From the NCBI RefSeq assembly GCF_000973105.1, contig NC_015844.1:992001-1056000 (forward strand): a stretch of 64,000 nt of DNA. Reading direction: 5' to 3'. This document shows, piece by piece, positions 32,411-40,494 of this stretch; position 1 is the first letter of the stretch, and every line of letters begins with the position of its first letter. The notes under the pieces were generated by a model. It made no database searches. It worked only from the letters and a program-made list of their open reading frames with translations, and was not told the DNA's origin. A program made the translations under genes and the position numbers. The stretch comes from Zobellia galactanivorans (GTDB lineage Bacteria > Bacteroidota > Bacteroidia > Flavobacteriales > Flavobacteriaceae).

Positions 32411-32521
32411 GTTATCTGTCCTAATAATTATTTCAGGATAGAATGTAGCACCTTCTCTGTATAAGAAACAAAGGGTTGCTAAGGTTTCAAAGGGTCTATT
32501 CCCTCCACCTTTCTTGATAAC
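32411..32521 (-). ncRNA. SAM-I (S-box) riboswitch upstream of metY
   Basis: The same core as the metH element: GTTATC (32521-32516), AAGAAAGGTGGAGGGA, GAAACC, TAGCAACCC, GGTGCTACATTC and GATAAC (32416-32411). The 3' strand of the last hairpin, ATTAGGA (32425-32419), is complementary to TCCTAAT (32395-32389) downstream, again offering an alternative stem. With the promoter at 32553-32585 it accounts for most of the 314-base gap; bases 32286-32388 hold AT-rich leader with no clear terminator. Confidence 0.93.
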
Positions 32522-32552
32522 TGATCAATACGTGTTTGAACTTTTGGAAATA

Positions 32553-32585
32553 CAAATATATGGTCGGTGAATTTAAATTCACCAA
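32553..32585 (-). promoter_or_regulatory. Promoter of the metY operon with an embedded palindrome
   Basis: On the minus strand TTG (32585-32583), 22 bases, TATATTTG (32560-32553). The expected start is about 25 bases before the riboswitch. An 18-base perfect palindrome, GGTGAATTTAAATTCACC (32566-32583), lies between the two boxes, where a bound repressor would block RNA polymerase. Confidence 0.6.
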
Positions 32586-32599
32586 CATTTTTGAAAAAT

Positions 32600-33856
32600 T
32601 TATAAATTAAACGCCTTTTTTACCTCATCTACCCGGTCTAATTTCTCCCAGGTAAACAATTCGACTTCTTTTTCGATACGACCGTTGTAGGGCGATTCAA
32701 AAACCTTTTTGATCGTTTTAGGCGTTTTGCCCATATGTCCGTAAGCTGCCGTTTCCAAATAAATGGGGTTACGCAACTTTAGTCGTTCTTCAATGGCAAA
32801 CGGACGCATGTCGAACAAGTCTTTTGTCTTGTTGGCAATCTCACCATCGCTAAGGTCAACATTAGACGTTCCGTATGTATCGATATAAATGGAAGTAGGC
32901 TCAACTACACCAATGGCATAACTCACCTGCACCAAAATTTCATCGGCCACTCCGGCCGCCACTAAATTCTTGGCGATATGGCGTGCGGCATACGCGGCAC
33001 TTCGGTCTACCTTACTTGGGTCTTTTCCACTAAAAGCCCCTCCACCGTGGGCACCTTTACCCCCATAGGTATCAACAATTATTTTCCTTCCCGTAAGTCC
33101 CGTATCACCATGTGGCCCACCGATAACGAATTTGCCGGTAGGGTTGATATGGTATTTGATCTTATCGTCGAACAAATTCTGAATCGCTTCGGGCAATTGC
33201 TCTATAACCCTAGGTATCAAAATCTCCACAAGGTCTTTTTTGATCTTGTCCAACATTTTGGCATCGTCGATATCAAAAGCGTCGTGCTGCGTAGATATTA
33301 CAATGGTATCGATTCGCTGGGGCACATTGTCGTCGGAATATTCTATGGTTACCTGCGACTTGGCATCTGGTCTAAGATAATCTATGATCTTACCTTCCCT
33401 ACGCAACTCCGCCAAGTTTTGGAGGATCTTATGCGATATATCCAAGGCCAATGGCATGTAATTTTCGGTTTCTTTAGTCGCATAGCCGAACATCATACCT
33501 TGGTCTCCCGCTCCTTGTTGCTCTTTTTGACCACGGTCTACCCCCTGACTAATGTCTTGCGATTGCTCATGGATCAATGAAATGACCCCACAAGAATCTC
33601 CACTAAACTGGTATTCGCCCTTGGTGTAACCGATGGAATTGATCACATCCCTAGCAATGGTCTGCACGTCTAGATATGTATCGCTCTTAACCTCTCCAGC
33701 CAATACGACCTGACCTGTGGTAACCAAAGTTTCACAAGCTACCTTGCTCTCTGGGTCAAAGGCCAAAAAGTGATCTAACAAGGCATCGCTTATTTGATCG
33801 GCAACTTTATCAGGGTGTCCTTCACTAACGGATTCGGAAGTAAATAAATACGGCAT
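32600..33856 (-). CDS. metK: S-adenosylmethionine synthetase
   Basis: A 418-residue enzyme forming SAM from methionine and ATP. Signatures are [21 protein letters not shown] at the N-terminus, the ATP-binding motif GAGDQG (in [14 protein letters not shown]), and the P-loop-like [22 protein letters not shown]. It is transcribed separately from the metY operon, upstream of it on the same strand, behind its own probable SAM-II riboswitch and a good -7 element. It is the point where the sulfur pathway of this window ends in SAM, the ligand of the three riboswitches. Confidence 0.97.
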   Translation of the reverse strand: MPYLFTSESVSEGHPDKVADQISDALLDHFLAFDPESKVACETLVTTGQVVLAGEVKSDTYLDVQTIARDVINSIGYTKGEYQFSGDSCGVISLIHEQSQDISQGVDRGQKEQQGAGDQGMMFGYATKETENYMPLALDISHKILQNLAELRREGKIIDYLRPDAKSQVTIEYSDDNVPQRIDTIVISTQHDAFDIDDAKMLDKIKKDLVEILIPRVIEQLPEAIQNLFDDKIKYHINPTGKFVIGGPHGDTGLTGRKIIVDTYGGKGAHGGGAFSGKDPSKVDRSAAYAARHIAKNLVAAGVADEILVQVSYAIGVVEPTSIYIDTYGTSNVDLSDGEIANKTKDLFDMRPFAIEERLKLRNPIYLETAAYGHMGKTPKTIKKVFESPYNGRIEKEVELFTWEKLDRVDEVKKAFNL

Positions 33857-33930
33857 AACAAACTTTTATTTTTTCGTAAAAGGATCTGAAAGGAATGCCG
33901 AAAGAAGATGATGTGAATCGAATCTACATC

Positions 33931-34008
33931 AACTGCTTTAGCATTTTTTTGTTTTTATCACCCTACTCAGGTTTAAAACAGAGGTTGCAATCAGTCAAAT
34001 CCCTCCTC
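33931..34008 (-). ncRNA. Probable SAM-II riboswitch upstream of metK
   Basis: On the minus strand GAGG (34008-34005) is followed by AGGGATTTGACTGATTGCAA and then CCTC (33984-33981). After a spacer of about 37 bases comes GCTAAA (33942-33937) and then CAGTT (33935-33931). This follows the SAM-II order: P1 stem, loop with TTGCAA, then GCTAAA. GACTG in the loop can pair with CAGTT as the pseudoknot. The spacer is longer than in the shortest SAM-II RNAs. It lies about 75 bases before the metK ATG, and SAM as ligand fits feedback on metK. Class assignment is by recollection of the consensus. Confidence 0.65.
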
Positions 34009-34026
34009 TTTAATTTAATTAGGACG

Positions 34027-34034
34027 CAAAAGTA
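34027..34034 (-). promoter_or_regulatory. -7 promoter element of metK
   Basis: On the minus strand TACTTTTG matches TAnnTTTG. The expected start is near 34020, about 12 bases before the first base of the SAM-II aptamer, which supports both calls. TTTG lies 16 bases upstream, slightly close for a -33 box. Confidence 0.6.
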
Positions 34035-34124
34035 TAAAAAATGTTCAGTTCAAAATATTATTATCGGGTTAATTATTTCCCTAAGTTGCATATTGGGGTT
34101 TTCACGACATGCTATTCGAGCAAA

Positions 34125-36809
34125 TTACAGATCGTATTTTATGGAGAAAAGCAAGTAACGCGGTTGCACGAAATAGGCCTGTGTCGTAAAGAACAGGTCA
34201 TTGGTACTGTCTCTGTTGAGCGTAGTGGTATTTAATAGGTTGGTACCTTTAATACCATATTCCCATCGGCTATCCCTTTTCTGATAAGTCAAGTTGGCCT
34301 CTAAAAAACTATATTGGTTTTCGATGGTATTTTCCTTATCCGTGTAATTGTAGTAATCATAGTCTACGTTAAAGATAAAGTTCTTTAAAAAAGTGGCATC
34401 GAAACGGGCATAGGGCCTGCTCGTAAAATAAGTAGTCTCCAAATCACCGTTTTCATAATTGTTTACGGTATACCTGTACCCTACTTCCAAATTGGGGGCA
34501 TTCTTAAAATTGGTAGATAAGGCTCCCCTATAGTTCTGGGTAAAAGCATTCGACATGCGTTGCTCATTGCTCACCAAGTTATAGGTAGTCGACCACGCCA
34601 CATTACCCCTTACCGAAGCTTTTATCTTCCCGAAGGTACGCTCATAATTGCCGCTGGCGGACAATGACTCGTCTTCAAAATTGGAATTGATCGTAGTACT
34701 CACCCTGTTTATCCCGATAATATCGGCACTACTCTTTAGGGCGTCTATTCGCTTTGTATAGGCTATGTTCGCGAAAATATTGGTGAAATTGAACATATTG
34801 AAGCTAAAGAAATTTAGCGAAAGGTTATGGTTAAGGGCACTCTCCAAATCCCTATTACCACTGTAAAGCGAGTTGTAGTTATTGAGCACATAGCCTTGTG
34901 CAAATTTGCTCACATCGGTAAAGGATCGGGTAACGCGGTAGTTAAACCGGATATTTTCCGACTTCTTCAACTGTGCATTGATATACACATCGGGCAATAA
35001 TGAAGTAAGATTGTCTTCCACCACGGTGTTCAATTGCTCATTTTTCACATTGAACTGATGCAAGGTCACCCCTGGATTAAAGGTGAAAATTCCCGAAATA
35101 ACCTTATAATGAAATCCTAAATACAGATCGGAAACATTAAAGGTAACATCGTTCCCAAACGCCTCTCCGCTCATATCGAAGCTTTCCCCATTATCTAAAA
35201 TCTGAAAGATTCCCGAGTTAAAATTCTGGTGGCTTTGCGTGGTTCCCAAGGTTAAATTCAGATTGCTTTTGGTGCCGAGTACATAGTAATAATCAACCTT
35301 GGCATCTACTTTATTCGTCACCACATTTTTGGCCTGATTTATATTGTACCCCTCTTGCCCTTCATCTACCGGGAATATATCAACGTAGGCAAATTCATTT
35401 CGGATAGCCTCGTAAAAGGGGTCCTCGTCTTGGTACATATGTTGTGCCTCTACGGCAAAAATATTCTTTTCGTTCAGCGTATAATAGAGATTGAGGTTTT
35501 GGTTTACGGCTAAAGGCTTTTGTTTTTTTACCTCTGAAATTTCATCGGTTATATCGGATACCGAAAGCACATCTACCTTTTCATTATCGTCCGATTGTTT
35601 CAAAAGGGCATCGTAATCGAACTGAAAATCGGCATTGGGTTTATATCGGGCACTGAATTTTGCCAAACCTAGATGTACGGTCTGATCTGTATTGGTGGTC
35701 GCATTTTCTACATCGTTACTGGCTATATAGGCCGTATTTCGTTGTGACTTCATCAAGGTCCCCGTATACGAGTAAATTCCGAAACCGCTCAAATCTAAAC
35801 TCTCCGTTGGGGAATAGCTAAAATTGGCTGCGGCAAACTTGGTATCTATATCGTTGGCCCTATTGTTTTGGGCCGTAGAAAGACCGAGCCCATCGGCACC
35901 TGTGGCAATTGAACTGCCTCCCCTTGCATTTATGTTCCTAAAGCCCCCGGTAAAATTCCTATAGTCGTTTCGTGTAAACGGAACTTCCCCCAAGTTATTC
36001 AGGTCGGTAATAATATTGATGCTGTATTTAGGACTATAATAGAACAACTTCGGGTGGGCCAAATACCTATCATCAGGCCCGTAGCCTGCGGTTAGTTCGC
36101 CAAACCAAAAGTTCTTTTTACCCTCTTTCAACCTTATGTTCAAGGCCACGTTATCATCGTCATTGGTAAGTCCCTTCATTTGCGACACCTCGTTAAAATT
36201 CCGCAGTACCTCAACCTTACTAAGGGCATTTGCCGGAATATTCTCAACGGCCAATTTAGAGTCTCCATCAAAAAAATCCTTCCCTTCTACCATCACCTTG
36301 CTTACGGTCTTCCCCTCTACCTCTATCTGCCCATCATCGTTGATCTCGATCCCAGGAAGGTTTTCAAGCACATCTTTTAGCTTCTTCTCGGTTCCCGAAA
36401 CAAAGGAGTCGGTATCATATACAATAGTATCGCCTTTGACCGATACGGGCATTTCATAGGTTACCTCAACCTCATCCAATTGATTGGCCTGTTCGTGCAT
36501 GACGATGTCTTTTACCGCATCAACATCACTGGCAGTAAACGTAAACGACTCCGTTTTAAACCCAAGATAACTAACTTTTACGGTATATTGATGACCCGAT
36601 TTCAGCTTCAACTTATACAGTCCCGCATGATTGGTAATACCGTAAGACTCCAAGCCCTTGGTCTCGGTATTAATAGCGATAACATTGGCCATATCGACAC
36701 CGGTACCCAAACTATCCTTAACCATACCGGTAAGCGCAATTTCTTGGGCCCAGCTAGCGGCTGCCACGCTAAGGAATACGACAAACAACAATATATTCTT
36801 CATTATCAA
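34125..36809 (-). CDS. Outer-membrane beta-barrel protein with carboxypeptidase-like and plug domains
   Basis: An 894-residue protein with a signal peptide (KNILLFVVFLSVAAASWAQ; translation may start at codon 3). A carboxypeptidase-D regulatory-like domain (about 22-105) follows, then a TonB-receptor plug (DTDSFVSGTEKKLKDVLENLPGI...VENIPANALSKVEVLRNF). A large barrel region ends in an aromatic C-terminal strand. It fits the TonB-dependent-like 'outer membrane beta-barrel' family of Bacteroidota but has no partner SusD. The following gene, 48 bases on, is a GLPGLI protein; that pairing is frequent and of unknown purpose. The ligand is unknown. Confidence 0.8.
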   Translation of the reverse strand: MIMKNILLFVVFLSVAAASWAQEIALTGMVKDSLGTGVDMANVIAINTETKGLESYGITNHAGLYKLKLKSGHQYTVKVSYLGFKTESFTFTASDVDAVKDIVMHEQANQLDEVEVTYEMPVSVKGDTIVYDTDSFVSGTEKKLKDVLENLPGIEINDDGQIEVEGKTVSKVMVEGKDFFDGDSKLAVENIPANALSKVEVLRNFNEVSQMKGLTNDDDNVALNIRLKEGKKNFWFGELTAGYGPDDRYLAHPKLFYYSPKYSINIITDLNNLGEVPFTRNDYRNFTGGFRNINARGGSSIATGADGLGLSTAQNNRANDIDTKFAAANFSYSPTESLDLSGFGIYSYTGTLMKSQRNTAYIASNDVENATTNTDQTVHLGLAKFSARYKPNADFQFDYDALLKQSDDNEKVDVLSVSDITDEISEVKKQKPLAVNQNLNLYYTLNEKNIFAVEAQHMYQDEDPFYEAIRNEFAYVDIFPVDEGQEGYNINQAKNVVTNKVDAKVDYYYVLGTKSNLNLTLGTTQSHQNFNSGIFQILDNGESFDMSGEAFGNDVTFNVSDLYLGFHYKVISGIFTFNPGVTLHQFNVKNEQLNTVVEDNLTSLLPDVYINAQLKKSENIRFNYRVTRSFTDVSKFAQGYVLNNYNSLYSGNRDLESALNHNLSLNFFSFNMFNFTNIFANIAYTKRIDALKSSADIIGINRVSTTINSNFEDESLSASGNYERTFGKIKASVRGNVAWSTTYNLVSNEQRMSNAFTQNYRGALSTNFKNAPNLEVGYRYTVNNYENGDLETTYFTSRPYARFDATFLKNFIFNVDYDYYNYTDKENTIENQYSFLEANLTYQKRDSRWEYGIKGTNLLNTTTLNRDSTNDLFFTTQAYFVQPRYLLFSIKYDL

Positions 36810-36857
36810 TGAATTAGATGCAACAAGTATTTCTAAAATAAAAAAGGGAGACGACCA

Positions 36858-37721
36858 TTACGATCGGCCGTTTCGTCCTCCACCCCTTCTGTTTCTGAAG
36901 TTTTCACGCATCTCTTTCATTTTCTTCTTCGAGATTTCGTCGTATTCCTCTTGGGTTACTTTTTTGCCTTTGGTCGGGGCCTTTATAGTGACTTTCTCCG
37001 ATGGATTCAGGGTAATCTGCGAACAAACTATAGTCGTAATGTCATCGCTTACGGCCAAGATAAGCCCTGGAAGGCCCCAATAGGATGAAGGACCTTGATT
37101 GACCGGTATTTCAGGGGTATACCAAGCTACGATTTCGACTTCCTTTTCTACGAATTCCTCATTCTTTTCGCCCTCGTCTTTTTTGTCTCCTTCCTTACCA
37201 TCGTTCGGACGGCGGAAAATAGCCCGCATATTGGGGCGTTTTATGGTTTTTAAAGCTGTTGCCTTAAATGCCGTATAGTTTCCTATTTGCTTGGTTTCGC
37301 TTCCCAATTTCCAATCGAGTTTCTCGAGTGTATCGTCGATCAAGAATATCTTTCCGAACAAATCGTTTTTTACCAGATACCGTTCTTCCTTTATATTCTT
37401 GTACAGGTCACCACCAGAATTGGAAAAAGCTCCAAAACGTGGACCCCTTCCGCCTTCCCTGCCTCCAGGTTGCTCCAACTGCTCTTCTTCCTTATAAATA
37501 GATTCGATCTGATTGAAATTGAGCTCGTATGTTTTTTCATTGGCTCTTTTCATCCGTTCCAAGATTTCCTTCTTACGGTCTTCCGGTATTTTTCGGTTGC
37601 CGAAATCCATATTCACTTGGGTTTTACTCAAATATGTTGCTTTCCCCTGAAAATCCTGTGCGTATGAACTTGTGCAGAAAAAGACAAGAACCATTGCTAT
37701 TGACCATGTATATTTCATCAT
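36858..37721 (-). CDS. GLPGLI family protein
   Basis: A 287-residue secreted protein named for its motif, seen here as SSYWGLPGLILAV at about residue 215. It has a signal peptide (MVLVFFCTSSYAQ) and highly charged, Lys/Glu-rich segments near 160-180. The C-terminus is very basic (NFRNRRGGGRNGRS). GLPGLI proteins are confined to Bacteroidota and have no known activity. It stands immediately upstream of the barrel protein on the same strand, as is usual for the family, so the two probably act together at the outer membrane. Confidence 0.85.
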   Translation of the reverse strand: MMKYTWSIAMVLVFFCTSSYAQDFQGKATYLSKTQVNMDFGNRKIPEDRKKEILERMKRANEKTYELNFNQIESIYKEEEQLEQPGGREGGRGPRFGAFSNSGGDLYKNIKEERYLVKNDLFGKIFLIDDTLEKLDWKLGSETKQIGNYTAFKATALKTIKRPNMRAIFRRPNDGKEGDKKDEGEKNEEFVEKEVEIVAWYTPEIPVNQGPSSYWGLPGLILAVSDDITTIVCSQITLNPSEKVTIKAPTKGKKVTQEEYDEISKKKMKEMRENFRNRRGGGRNGRS

Positions 37722-37916
37722 AATAACGTGTTAGAATACTTTTAAGACTATGATTGACGCATATGGTTTAATCTGAATTTCAAAAGAAAAGGGATTTCTT
37801 ATACAACTTTTTTCCACTGTACTTAAAATATGTTTTTACTTCATATACTTATCTTGTATCTTGTACCTTCTAATTTTAGTAAAAACGACAACACAACCAT
37901 TAATTCATTTATCTCT

Positions 37917-38531
37917 ATGCACATAGCAGTTGCCGGAAACATCGGTGCAGGAAAAACGACACTAACTAGGTTACTTGCAAAACATTACAACTGGGAAGCC
38001 AATTTTGAAGATGTTGTAGACAACCCGTATCTAGACGATTTTTACAATCAAATGGAGCGTTGGAGTTTCAACCTTCAGATTTATTTTTTGAACACGAGGT
38101 ATCGTCAAATTCTTCAAATTAGGGAAAGTGGCAAAGAAATCATTCAAGATCGGACCATTTACGAGGATGCCTATATTTTTGCCCCTAACTTGCACGCTAT
38201 GGGCCTTATGACCAATAGGGATTTTGAAAATTACCAAAGTCTCTTTGAATTGATGGAAAGCTTGGTTCAGCCTCCAGACCTCCTTATCTATTTGAGAAGC
38301 TCTATTCCTAATTTGGTAAAACAGATCCACAAAAGAGGGCGTGAATACGAGAACAGTATTTCCATAGACTACCTAAGCCGCCTCAACGAACGGTACGAAG
38401 CCTGGATCCATGGTTACAAAAAGGGCAACCTATTAATTGTAGACGTAGATAATTTAGATTTCGTAGACCAACCGGAAGATTTAGGCACGATCCTGAATAT
38501 GATCGACGCAGAGATCAACGGCTTGTTTTAG
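37917..38531 (+). CDS. Deoxynucleoside kinase
   Basis: A 204-residue P-loop kinase of the dCK/dGK family, phosphorylating deoxynucleosides for salvage. Walker A is GNIGAGKTT (7-15). The DRT-type motif is QDRTIYEDAYIFA, and the LID region is IHKRGREYENSISIDYLSRL. The start MHIAVAGNIG was chosen; a longer frame adds 29 hydrophobic residues that do not belong to the family. It is a single gene between convergent neighbours. Substrate range (dA, dG or dC) cannot be read from the sequence. Confidence 0.9.
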   Translation: MHIAVAGNIGAGKTTLTRLLAKHYNWEANFEDVVDNPYLDDFYNQMERWSFNLQIYFLNTRYRQILQIRESGKEIIQDRTIYEDAYIFAPNLHAMGLMTNRDFENYQSLFELMESLVQPPDLLIYLRSSIPNLVKQIHKRGREYENSISIDYLSRLNERYEAWIHGYKKGNLLIVDVDNLDFVDQPEDLGTILNMIDAEINGLF

Positions 38532-38538
38532 GGCAATA

Positions 38539-39609
38539 TCACTTTATAAAACCGTTTTCCTTGGCATGGGCAATGGCGCTTTCACTGTTTTCGACCAATA
38601 ATACGGGAGTGGTCTCGTAGGCTTTGAACAGCCCCCGCACCCTTTCCATTTTCCCCTTATGGGCTACACTCCTTAAGTAGATTGCGCTTATCTGTTCAGG
38701 ATATAGCTCCGCAATTTCCTTATAGATATCGGCATCGTGCTCACCGCTATCGCCGATCAGGATAAACTTGAGTTTGGGATAAGTCTTAAGGATATTGAGG
38801 ATTTCCTTTTGTTTTTGAGGTTTTTCGCCCACTGACCGAAGGCTTTCCAGCTTTGGAAAATTTCGCAAAAGAATCGGCCCCTTGGGAAAATTGTTCTTTT
38901 GAAGAAAAAGCTCAAGATAGCGATACAGGTTCCATGGGCTATGGCTCACGTAAAAAATAGGATTGGCCGCCGTGCCCGAGCCTCCCCTATGCAAAAGGTT
39001 ATACAATTCTGAAGCCCCTTTGAGGGGTGTACGCTTACCCGGGCGTTTAAAAAGGGTATTGACCACTACTTTCCACTTTAATGAAGACACCACTCCCGTA
39101 TGTAAAATGGTATCGTCGATATCACTGATTACCCCAAACTCAGCTGTGGCCGAAGGAATCAATAATTCACCGGGAAAGCGGTTTTGGTGAAGGATCTCCC
39201 TTCGAAGGGCATGGTCATCATACGAAACCTCATACTGCAACCATCCTTCCCCATTGGTAAGTGGGCGTAAATTTTCAATGGACTCGTCAAAGAGGTAATA
39301 GCCCCTTGCATCGGTTTTTCCAACAAGCACCCTACCGTCTGAAAGCTTCACCCTCACTGGGGTGTTTCTGATTTCATCGGTTTCAAACCGCTTATAACTG
39401 TTCCAAATCAAATTGAAGAAACCCTTTTTCGACAAATCTATTTCTTCATCCTCCAAGGCCCGACCACGCGCATAAAAATGCGAATCGGCACCATAACCCT
39501 GAAAAGCGATGATCTGTAACTTGTCTTTCTTCCCGAATAAACCCATAGGGTCAAATATACTTAAATATAGCATTTCAATTGCCCTCCGAACAAATCGCCC
39601 CACACCCAA
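38539..39609 (-). CDS. App1-like phosphatidate phosphatase family protein (DUF2183)
   Basis: The 356-residue protein has a beta-rich N-terminal region (about 30-140) and a HAD-type catalytic core. The Dx-D-x-T signature is ISDIDDTILHTG, the downstream motif is FYVSHSPWNLYRYLELF, and the Asp pair is ILIGDSGEHDADIY. These are marks of the DUF2183 family, named for yeast App1, a phosphatidate phosphatase. Its physiological substrate in bacteria is unknown. The start may be 12 codons later (MLYLSIFD). No signal peptide is evident, so it is probably cytoplasmic or membrane-peripheral. Confidence 0.8.
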   Translation of the reverse strand: MGVGRFVRRAIEMLYLSIFDPMGLFGKKDKLQIIAFQGYGADSHFYARGRALEDEEIDLSKKGFFNLIWNSYKRFETDEIRNTPVRVKLSDGRVLVGKTDARGYYLFDESIENLRPLTNGEGWLQYEVSYDDHALRREILHQNRFPGELLIPSATAEFGVISDIDDTILHTGVVSSLKWKVVVNTLFKRPGKRTPLKGASELYNLLHRGGSGTAANPIFYVSHSPWNLYRYLELFLQKNNFPKGPILLRNFPKLESLRSVGEKPQKQKEILNILKTYPKLKFILIGDSGEHDADIYKEIAELYPEQISAIYLRSVAHKGKMERVRGLFKAYETTPVLLVENSESAIAHAKENGFIK

Positions 39610-39731
39610 AAGTAGCGTTCACGCATTGGAAAGGATACTTCACTCATTTTCGGTTTTTACTATAGGTATCGCGATGTAGGTTTGGGTATGTTTAACCTGT
39701 CCTTCGTTGAAAGACATAAAATCCATACCCT

Positions 39732-40436
39732 ATGAAACCCAAGAAAAACCCACAAAAGGACCTTAACGGAAAACGGCCTATTTACTTTTTATTCGGACTA
39801 CTGTTCGCACTTATGTTGACCCTAGCCGCATTTGAATGGAAGACCTACGACCGTACCTACGACTACGACACTTCGATGAATATTGAGGACGAACTCACAG
39901 AAGAACTGCCAATTTTGGTCGAGTTTAAAACGCCGCCCCCTCCCAAGCAAATTCAAGCCCCCCCGATTATCGAGATAATCGATGATGACGAGGAGGACAT
40001 AGAAGACGTAATCGAATCTACCGAAACGGACCAAGAAGAAAAGATATTGGATGTATCGGATATAGAGGTAATGGAGACGGATGAGCCCGAGGAATTTTCA
40101 TTTATGGTCATTGAAGACGTTCCCGTTTTTCCCGGATGCGAAAAAGCAAAAGACAAACGTGCCTGCTTTCAAACCATGATGAACAAGCATATCGCCAAGA
40201 ATTTCAGGTATCCGGAGTCCGCTCAAGAAATGGGCATACAAGGCAGGGTAAACATTATGTTCGTCATTCAAAAAGACGGCAGCATCGACAACATACAGTT
40301 GCGGGGACCGGACAAAAGCCTTGAAAAGGAAGCGAAAAGAATTATTGACAAACTACCCCGTATGGAGCCCGGAAAACAACGAGGCACACCGGTCAGGGTA
40401 CCCTTCAGTATTCCAATCGTTTTCAAACTACAATAA
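39732..40436 (+). CDS. TonB-family energy transducer
   Basis: A 234-residue protein with one N-terminal transmembrane helix (YFLFGLLFALMLTLAAF, about 19-35). A proline-rich and then very acidic linker follows (FKTPPPPKQIQAPPIIEIIDDDEED). The C-terminal TonB domain (about 160-234) has the family pattern FRYPESAQEMGIQGRVNIMFVIQKDGSI...VPFSIPIVFKL. The segment VFPGCEKAKDKRACFQTMM with paired cysteines is common in Bacteroidota TonB proteins. It should link a proton-motive ExbB/ExbD complex, not in this window, to outer-membrane receptors. Confidence 0.9.
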   Translation: MKPKKNPQKDLNGKRPIYFLFGLLFALMLTLAAFEWKTYDRTYDYDTSMNIEDELTEELPILVEFKTPPPPKQIQAPPIIEIIDDDEEDIEDVIESTETDQEEKILDVSDIEVMETDEPEEFSFMVIEDVPVFPGCEKAKDKRACFQTMMNKHIAKNFRYPESAQEMGIQGRVNIMFVIQKDGSIDNIQLRGPDKSLEKEAKRIIDKLPRMEPGKQRGTPVRVPFSIPIVFKLQ

Positions 40437-40446
40437 AAAAATCAAA

Positions 40447-40477
40447 AAAAAGGGACCCCATAAAAAGGTCCCTTTTT
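40447..40477. terminator. Bidirectional terminator between tonB-like and hppA
   Basis: AAAAAGGGACC (40447-40457) and GGTCCCTTTTT (40467-40477) form an 11-bp stem with A/T tracts on both sides, between convergent genes. Confidence 0.85.
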
Positions 40478-40494
40478 CATTCAAATGGGTTTGG

